A stretch of DNA of 9,466 nt from Enterobacteriaceae bacterium UBA3516 (GTDB lineage: Bacteria; Pseudomonadota; Gammaproteobacteria; Enterobacterales; Enterobacteriaceae), in contig DFPL01000239.1 in assembly GCA_002377245.1 (NCBI GenBank), positions 1-9,466 on the forward strand, read 5' to 3'. This document shows, in pieces, positions 6,536-9,466 of this stretch (position 1 is its first letter; each line of letters starts with the position of its first letter). The translations under genes and the position numbers were made by a program. The notes under the pieces were generated by a model. It did not search any database and had not been told where the DNA came from. It worked only from the letters and a program-made list of their open reading frames with translations.

Positions 6536-7054
6536 TCAGGTGGACGAGGCCAACGTTTTAAGCAGCGGGTTCAGTCGCGCACTGGCATTTTTCCAGGGCG
6601 AGACGCTGTTGAACTGAATCATTCGCCCTCGCGTCCACTTCCCGTACCACGGTTGATGGTAAAGCGCTTCATCAGTAAAGCTCTCGACCCGTTCGCGTAG
6701 CCGATGCTGATTATCTTCCAGCAGAAGCAGCAGCTCTGGCCATGACTGCACATGCGCATAATCGGCGTAATACTTTTGCGCCAGCTTGCCCAGCTCATTC
6801 CATTTAAACCCTTTCGCGGGAAAATCAATCTCACCGCCTGCGGCTTCCTGTTGATGCCAGTAAAGCACCTGCTCGCCCCAGCCAATCAGGTAACTGACGA
6901 GGTTGGCGGCACTCATTGTTGTGCCTGCCGCATGCCCTTCCAGACAAGGTTCGAAAGCCATGTTCGCTGGAATGCGGTCGAGTTTCTTACGTAACGCAAT
7001 GGCGGATTTTTCCATTGCCTCAAGCAGGGCGGTTTTACTCTCTGGAACAGCCAT
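6536..7054 (-). CDS. ClbS/DfsB-family four-helix bundle protein (DinB-like superfamily)
   Basis: A 172-residue protein starting MAVPESKTALLEAMEKS. It closely resembles ClbS, the colibactin self-protection protein of pks+ E. coli: shared stretches, from memory of the family, are FEPCLEGHAAGTTMSAANL, VSYLIGWGEQVLYWH, GFKWNELGKLAQKYY and PWYGKWTRGRMIQFN...SPWKNASARL. ClbS hydrolyses the DNA-reactive cyclopropane warhead of colibactin; DfsB-type relatives (DUF1706) occur widely without the toxin, mostly with unknown substrates. The fold is a cytoplasmic DinB/YfiT-like four-helix bundle. Two ATGs are adjacent (7057 and 7054); GGAG at 7063-7060 is five bases from the second, which also gives the family's usual MAVP start. 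The gene sits between bamE and ratB, which are direct neighbours in E. coli, so it looks like an accessory insertion. A terminator lies just upstream. Family assignment is strong; a detoxifying function is inferred. Confidence 0.9.
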   Translation of the reverse strand: MAVPESKTALLEAMEKSAIALRKKLDRIPANMAFEPCLEGHAAGTTMSAANLVSYLIGWGEQVLYWHQQEAAGGEIDFPAKGFKWNELGKLAQKYYADYAHVQSWPELLLLLEDNQHRLRERVESFTDEALYHQPWYGKWTRGRMIQFNSVSPWKNASARLNPLLKTLASST

Positions 7055-7070
7055 CATCTCTCCCTGAAAT

Positions 7071-7095
7071 GAAAAATGGCGCCCGGAGGCGCCAT
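7071..7095 (-). terminator. Intrinsic terminator of bamE
   Basis: On the minus strand ATGGCGCC (7095-7088) pairs perfectly with GGCGCCAT (7083-7076) around a TCCG tetraloop, and five Ts close the run (7076-7072). This is a textbook rho-independent terminator 13 bases after the bamE stop. It ends 16 bp before the ClbS-like start codon. Confidence 0.9.
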
Positions 7096-7108
7096 CTGAT
7101 GTTCGGAA

Positions 7109-7450
7109 TTACTCTTTTGTCAGTGCGGGTTTGTTGTCTATGTTGGTCAACACACCGTTGCTGTTAAAGGTCAGGGTCAGCGTCTGCTGGGTGACATCTT
7201 CGTGGCCCGGCTGCTGGCGGAAGACGTAGAACCAGGTGCTGCTACCGAACGGATCGGTCATCATCGGCGTGCCCAGTGCGTATGCAACCTGCTGTTGCGT
7301 CATCCCTACACGGATTTTAGAAACGTCATTCGGGGTCAGGTAGTTTCCCTGATTGATATCAGGGCGGTATACCACTCGCTCCAGAGTGGAGCAGCCTGCG
7401 GTCAACATCAGTAGAACCGCTGCGGCAGCAGTCAGCATTTTACAACGCAT
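7109..7450 (-). CDS. bamE: Outer membrane assembly lipoprotein BamE (SmpA)
   Basis: BamE is the small lipoprotein subunit of the BamABCDE machine that inserts beta-barrel proteins into the outer membrane; it binds BamD and phosphatidylglycerol. The 113 residues equal the E. coli length. A lipoprotein signal peptide ends in the lipobox LTAGC with Cys20 as the lipidated residue. The mature domain carries VVYRPDINQGNYLT, IRVGMTQQQVAYALGTP and WFYVFRQQPGHE, hallmarks of the SmpA/OmlA fold. The residue after Cys20 is Ser, consistent with transport to the outer membrane by Lol. It lies downstream of recN on the same strand with a 148-bp gap holding a candidate promoter. Upstream GGAA is about ten bases from the ATG. 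The channel and adhesin machinery elsewhere in the window is not functionally tied to it as far as the sequence shows. Confidence 0.98.
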   Translation of the reverse strand: MRCKMLTAAAAVLLMLTAGCSTLERVVYRPDINQGNYLTPNDVSKIRVGMTQQQVAYALGTPMMTDPFGSSTWFYVFRQQPGHEDVTQQTLTLTFNSNGVLTNIDNKPALTKE

Positions 7451-7466
7451 AATGATTTGATTCCTT

Positions 7467-7478
7467 TTCGGGCCCGAA
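7467..7478. repeat. Perfect 12-bp palindrome in the bamE leader
   Basis: TTCGGGCCCGAA reads the same on both strands and lies 16 bp before the bamE start codon, next to its ribosome site. As RNA it could form only a four-base stem with a GGCC loop. It may be a protein site or chance. Confidence 0.4.
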
Positions 7479-7506
7479 CAGTACGTAGCTCATTTGTAAT
7501 ATGCCG

Positions 7507-7535
7507 ATAATAATAGACCTTTAGCCAGTTTGAAA
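7507..7535 (-). promoter_or_regulatory. Candidate bamE promoter
   Basis: On the minus strand TTTCAA (7535-7530) and TATTAT (7512-7507) are 17 bp apart, with three and five matches to the sigma-70 -35 and -10 hexamers. A start near 7500 would give a leader of about 50 nt. The E. coli bamE gene is known to be in the sigma-E regulon, but I could not make a convincing sigma-E -35 here. The rest of the recN-bamE gap (7536-7598) shows only a four-base stem near the recN stop. Confidence 0.35.
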
Positions 7536-7598
7536 CCTTTGCTACCTGGTCCTGCGGCGAATTTATCGTGTACTGAGACCCGAGTTTTGCCAAAAAGT

Positions 7599-9260
7599 TT
7601 AGGCAGCAAGCAGCTCTTTCGCATTTGCCAGCGTATTTTTGGTCACTTCACTGCCTCCGAGCAGACGAGCAAGTTCCTGCAGGCGAGCGCGTTTATCCAG
7701 TGGCTGCATATGTGTTTCTGTCATGGCACCATCCGTCTCTTTGCTGACATAGAAGTGATGATGGCCGCAACCTGCCACTTGCGGCAGATGAGTCACGCAC
7801 ATGACCTGAGTGGATTCCCCCAACTGACGCAGCAGTTTACCGACCACCGCTGCCGTTGGTCCGCTAATACCCACATCCACTTCGTCGAAAATGAGGGCCG
7901 GTGTTTCCATCTTACGCGCGGTAATGACCTGAATCGCCAGCGCAATACGTGACAGTTCACCCCCGGATGCCACTTTCGAAATGGCCTGTAACGGTTGGCC
8001 TGGGTTAGTGGTCACCCGGAATTCAATACGGTCCGCGCCGTCTGCGGTGAGATGGTGCTCATCAAAGCTGACGTCGATGGCGAATACGCCGTGCGGCATG
8101 GAAAGCATATGCATGCTTTCGGTAATGAGCTGGCCCAGTTCCTGAGCATAGGCTGTGCGCTGCGTATGCAGCATGCGTGCGCTCTCCAGGGCCTGCTGGT
8201 GATGTTTTTCCACCGCCAGCTTCAGCGTCTCCTGGGAGTCGGCCTGATCGTCAAGCTGCTGCTGTTCATCCAGCAAGGATTGATGGAACTGGGGCAGCGC
8301 TTCCGGACTAACGTGATGTTTACGCGCCAGCGAAATCTGCCTGGAGATACGCTGTTCCAGTTCATACAGGCGATTGGGGTCGAGATCCAGGCGGTCACAA
8401 TAGTGACGCAGCTCATCGCTGGCTTCACTGATCTGGATTGCCGCTTCTTCAAGCATGGTGAGCACGTCCGACAGGCTGGTGTCCATGCCTGTCAGCTCAG
8501 TCACCATCTGGCGTGCGGTATAGAGCTGGCTTTGCAGATTGGCATCTTCACCGTCGGCAAGTAAATTCAGGGCATGCTGACTGGTGCTCAGCAACTGACC
8601 GCTGTTGGCCAGGCGTTTGTACTCTTCGTCAATCTGTTCAAACTCACCCGCCTGCGGGTTAAATTCATTCAGCTCTTTTAACTGATACTGTAACAACTCG
8701 GCGCGCGCCGCGCGCTCCTGACTCAATTGTTGATGCTGCGCCAGTTCACGACAGCTCTGATGCCAGAGGCGATAATGTTCGGTCATTTGCAAAGTAAGTG
8801 CATACTCACCGGCGTAACCATCAAGCAGCGCTTTCTGATGTTCGGATTTTACCAATAGCTGGTGCGCATGCTGCCCGTGGATCTGAATTAACAACTGACC
8901 CAGTTCACGCAGTTGCGAGAGAGGGACCGCCGTACCATTGATAAAACCGCGTGAGCGACCGTCGCTGCTGATTACGCGGCGAAGTAAACACTCACGTCCA
9001 TCTTCAAGCTGATTAGCCTCAAGCCAGCGCTGGGCGGCGGGGGTATCTTTCAGCGCAAAGCGTGCGCAGAGATCGGCACGCGCGGCACCGGTACGCACCA
9101 TGTCGGCTTCTGCACGACCACCAAGACAGAGCCCAAGCGCGTCAATCGCAATAGATTTACCCGCACCTGTTTCACCCGTGATAGCGGTCATTCCATTGAG
9201 GAAATCGATCTCAAGCTCACGAACAATTGCAAAGTTGCTGATGGTCAGTTGTGCCAACAT
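7599..9260 (-). CDS. recN: DNA repair protein RecN (SMC-like ATPase)
   Basis: RecN is an SMC-like ATPase that holds broken DNA together and helps RecA-dependent double-strand break repair; it is among the most strongly SOS-induced proteins. The 553 residues match the E. coli length. The ATPase halves are at the two ends: Walker A GETGAGKS at 29-36 after MLAQLTISNFAIVRELEIDF, the ABC-type signature SGGELSR from residue 432, and Walker B LIFDE at 456-460 followed by VDVGISGPTAA. Between them are long Gln-, Leu- and Glu-rich coiled-coil arms (about 150-380). The AGGA at 9272-9269 stands eight bases before the ATG. Two LexA boxes overlap its promoter. In E. coli RecN is also a short-lived ClpXP substrate through a C-terminal LAA-like tail; here the protein ends KELLAA, in keeping with that. 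Confidence 0.98.
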   Translation of the reverse strand: MLAQLTISNFAIVRELEIDFLNGMTAITGETGAGKSIAIDALGLCLGGRAEADMVRTGAARADLCARFALKDTPAAQRWLEANQLEDGRECLLRRVISSDGRSRGFINGTAVPLSQLRELGQLLIQIHGQHAHQLLVKSEHQKALLDGYAGEYALTLQMTEHYRLWHQSCRELAQHQQLSQERAARAELLQYQLKELNEFNPQAGEFEQIDEEYKRLANSGQLLSTSQHALNLLADGEDANLQSQLYTARQMVTELTGMDTSLSDVLTMLEEAAIQISEASDELRHYCDRLDLDPNRLYELEQRISRQISLARKHHVSPEALPQFHQSLLDEQQQLDDQADSQETLKLAVEKHHQQALESARMLHTQRTAYAQELGQLITESMHMLSMPHGVFAIDVSFDEHHLTADGADRIEFRVTTNPGQPLQAISKVASGGELSRIALAIQVITARKMETPALIFDEVDVGISGPTAAVVGKLLRQLGESTQVMCVTHLPQVAGCGHHHFYVSKETDGAMTETHMQPLDKRARLQELARLLGGSEVTKNTLANAKELLAA

Positions 9261-9286
9261 GGTTGCTTTCCTGTATGAAAAACCAT

Positions 9287-9306
9287 AACTGTATTTAAAT
9301 ACAGTA
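9287..9306. promoter_or_regulatory. LexA box 1 (recN proximal)
   Basis: The core CTGTATTTAAATACAG is a perfect 16-bp inverted repeat of the CTGT-N8-ACAG type that LexA binds; with flanks the 20-mer closely fits TACTGTATATATATACAGTA. It covers the end of the recN -10 element and the transcription start, so bound LexA would block initiation. Confidence 0.93.
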
Positions 9307-9331
9307 TATGACTGGTTTTATATACAGTAAA
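9303..9331 (-). promoter_or_regulatory. recN: recN sigma-70 promoter
   Basis: On the minus strand TTTACT (9331-9326) and TATACT (9308-9303) lie exactly 17 bp apart, four and five matches to the consensus hexamers. The start would be near 9296, giving a leader of about 36 nt. The -35 overlaps one LexA box and the -10 overlaps the other, which explains tight SOS control. Confidence 0.8.
9310..9329. promoter_or_regulatory. LexA box 2 (recN distal)
   Basis: CTGG-N8-ACAG with flanks (minus strand TACTGTATATAAAACCAGTC) differs from the LexA core at one base in one half-site. It fills the spacer and part of the -35 of the recN promoter. It starts 23 bp from box 1, about two helical turns, so two LexA dimers could sit on nearly the same face. 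Confidence 0.9.
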
Positions 9332-9346
9332 GCCCTGTGCCCGGTT

Positions 9347-9466
9347 TCAGAATAATTTTTTTGACCAACCCAACTTTGAGCTTAATGTATTGAAATAGCT
9401 ATAGTCTTTGGGGTGAATCAGATTGAGATGGTAATCGCAGCGGCGAATCAGCACATCTTCCCCTTC
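9347..9466 (-). CDS. nadK: NAD kinase NadK, C-terminal 39 residues (5' part outside window)
   Basis: From the right edge the minus strand reads in one frame EGEDVLIRRCDYHLNLIHPK, then DYSYFNTLSSKLGWSKKLF and a TGA at 9349-9347. This is the C-terminus of enteric NAD kinase, which makes NADP from NAD and ATP; I recall the E. coli tail as identical apart from one residue. The fragment lacks the GGDG active-site motif, which lies upstream outside the window. nadK stands directly before recN, as in E. coli, with the recN promoter starting 16 bp after the nadK stop and no terminator between, so some recN transcription may come from nadK read-through. Confidence 0.95.
   Translation of the reverse strand, partial: EGEDVLIRRCDYHLNLIHPKDYSYFNTLSSKLGWSKKLF

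Noticed and set aside
7500..7545. Sigma-E promoter before bamE
   Set aside because: A GTCTA resembling a sigma-E -10 is present, but no GGAACTT-like -35 lies at the proper distance.
7995..8564. 189-codon open frame on the + strand opposite recN
   Set aside because: Antisense shadow of the conserved recN gene, with no ribosome site or recognisable domain; the other long frame at 7530-7952 is the same case.

Overview
The window is chromosomal DNA of an enteric gammaproteobacterium, almost certainly family Enterobacteriaceae (Enterobacter/Leclercia/Citrobacter/Salmonella-like; genus not resolved). SmpB, RatA, RatB, BamE, RecN and the NadK tail are near-identical to the E. coli proteins as I recall them, and the order nadK-recN-bamE / ratB-ratA / smpB is the E. 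coli order seen from the opposite strand.

Left part (1-5117, + strand): the 3' end of a type I secretion operon. It starts inside the last 121 codons of a very large secreted adhesin (BapA/LapA-like; most of it lies outside the window). A complete three-part exporter follows: a TolC-family outer-membrane channel (435-1781), an ABC transporter with a degenerate C39-like N-terminal domain (1805-3937) and a HlyD-family adaptor (3948-5117). Short gaps and good ribosome sites point to one transcript. The order adhesin-TolC-ABC-HlyD is that of Salmonella bapABCD, which also lies next to smpB. The exporter would carry the adhesin from cytoplasm to cell surface for biofilm formation.

Middle part (5118-7095): the operon meets smpB end to end across a perfect 10-bp hairpin. 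smpB (- strand) has a leader with a terminator-like hairpin and a six-codon upstream frame whose stop overlaps the smpB start. ratA and ratB run divergently from smpB and overlap by 11 nt. Between ratB and bamE, where E. coli has nothing, sits an extra minus-strand gene. It encodes a ClbS/DfsB-family four-helix protein closely resembling the colibactin self-protection protein ClbS. It lies just behind a strong bamE terminator with no room for its own promoter in between, and its stop codon is 2 bp from the ratB stop.

Right part (7096-9466, - strand): bamE (outer-membrane assembly lipoprotein), recN (SMC-like DNA repair protein) with a sigma-70-type promoter embedded in two LexA boxes, and the last 39 codons of nadK. 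No tRNA, tmRNA, insertion sequence, phage gene or CRISPR array was seen. The most interesting item is the ClbS-like gene: a probable genotoxin- or electrophile-resistance gene placed among DNA-damage and housekeeping genes with no biosynthetic cluster in view.
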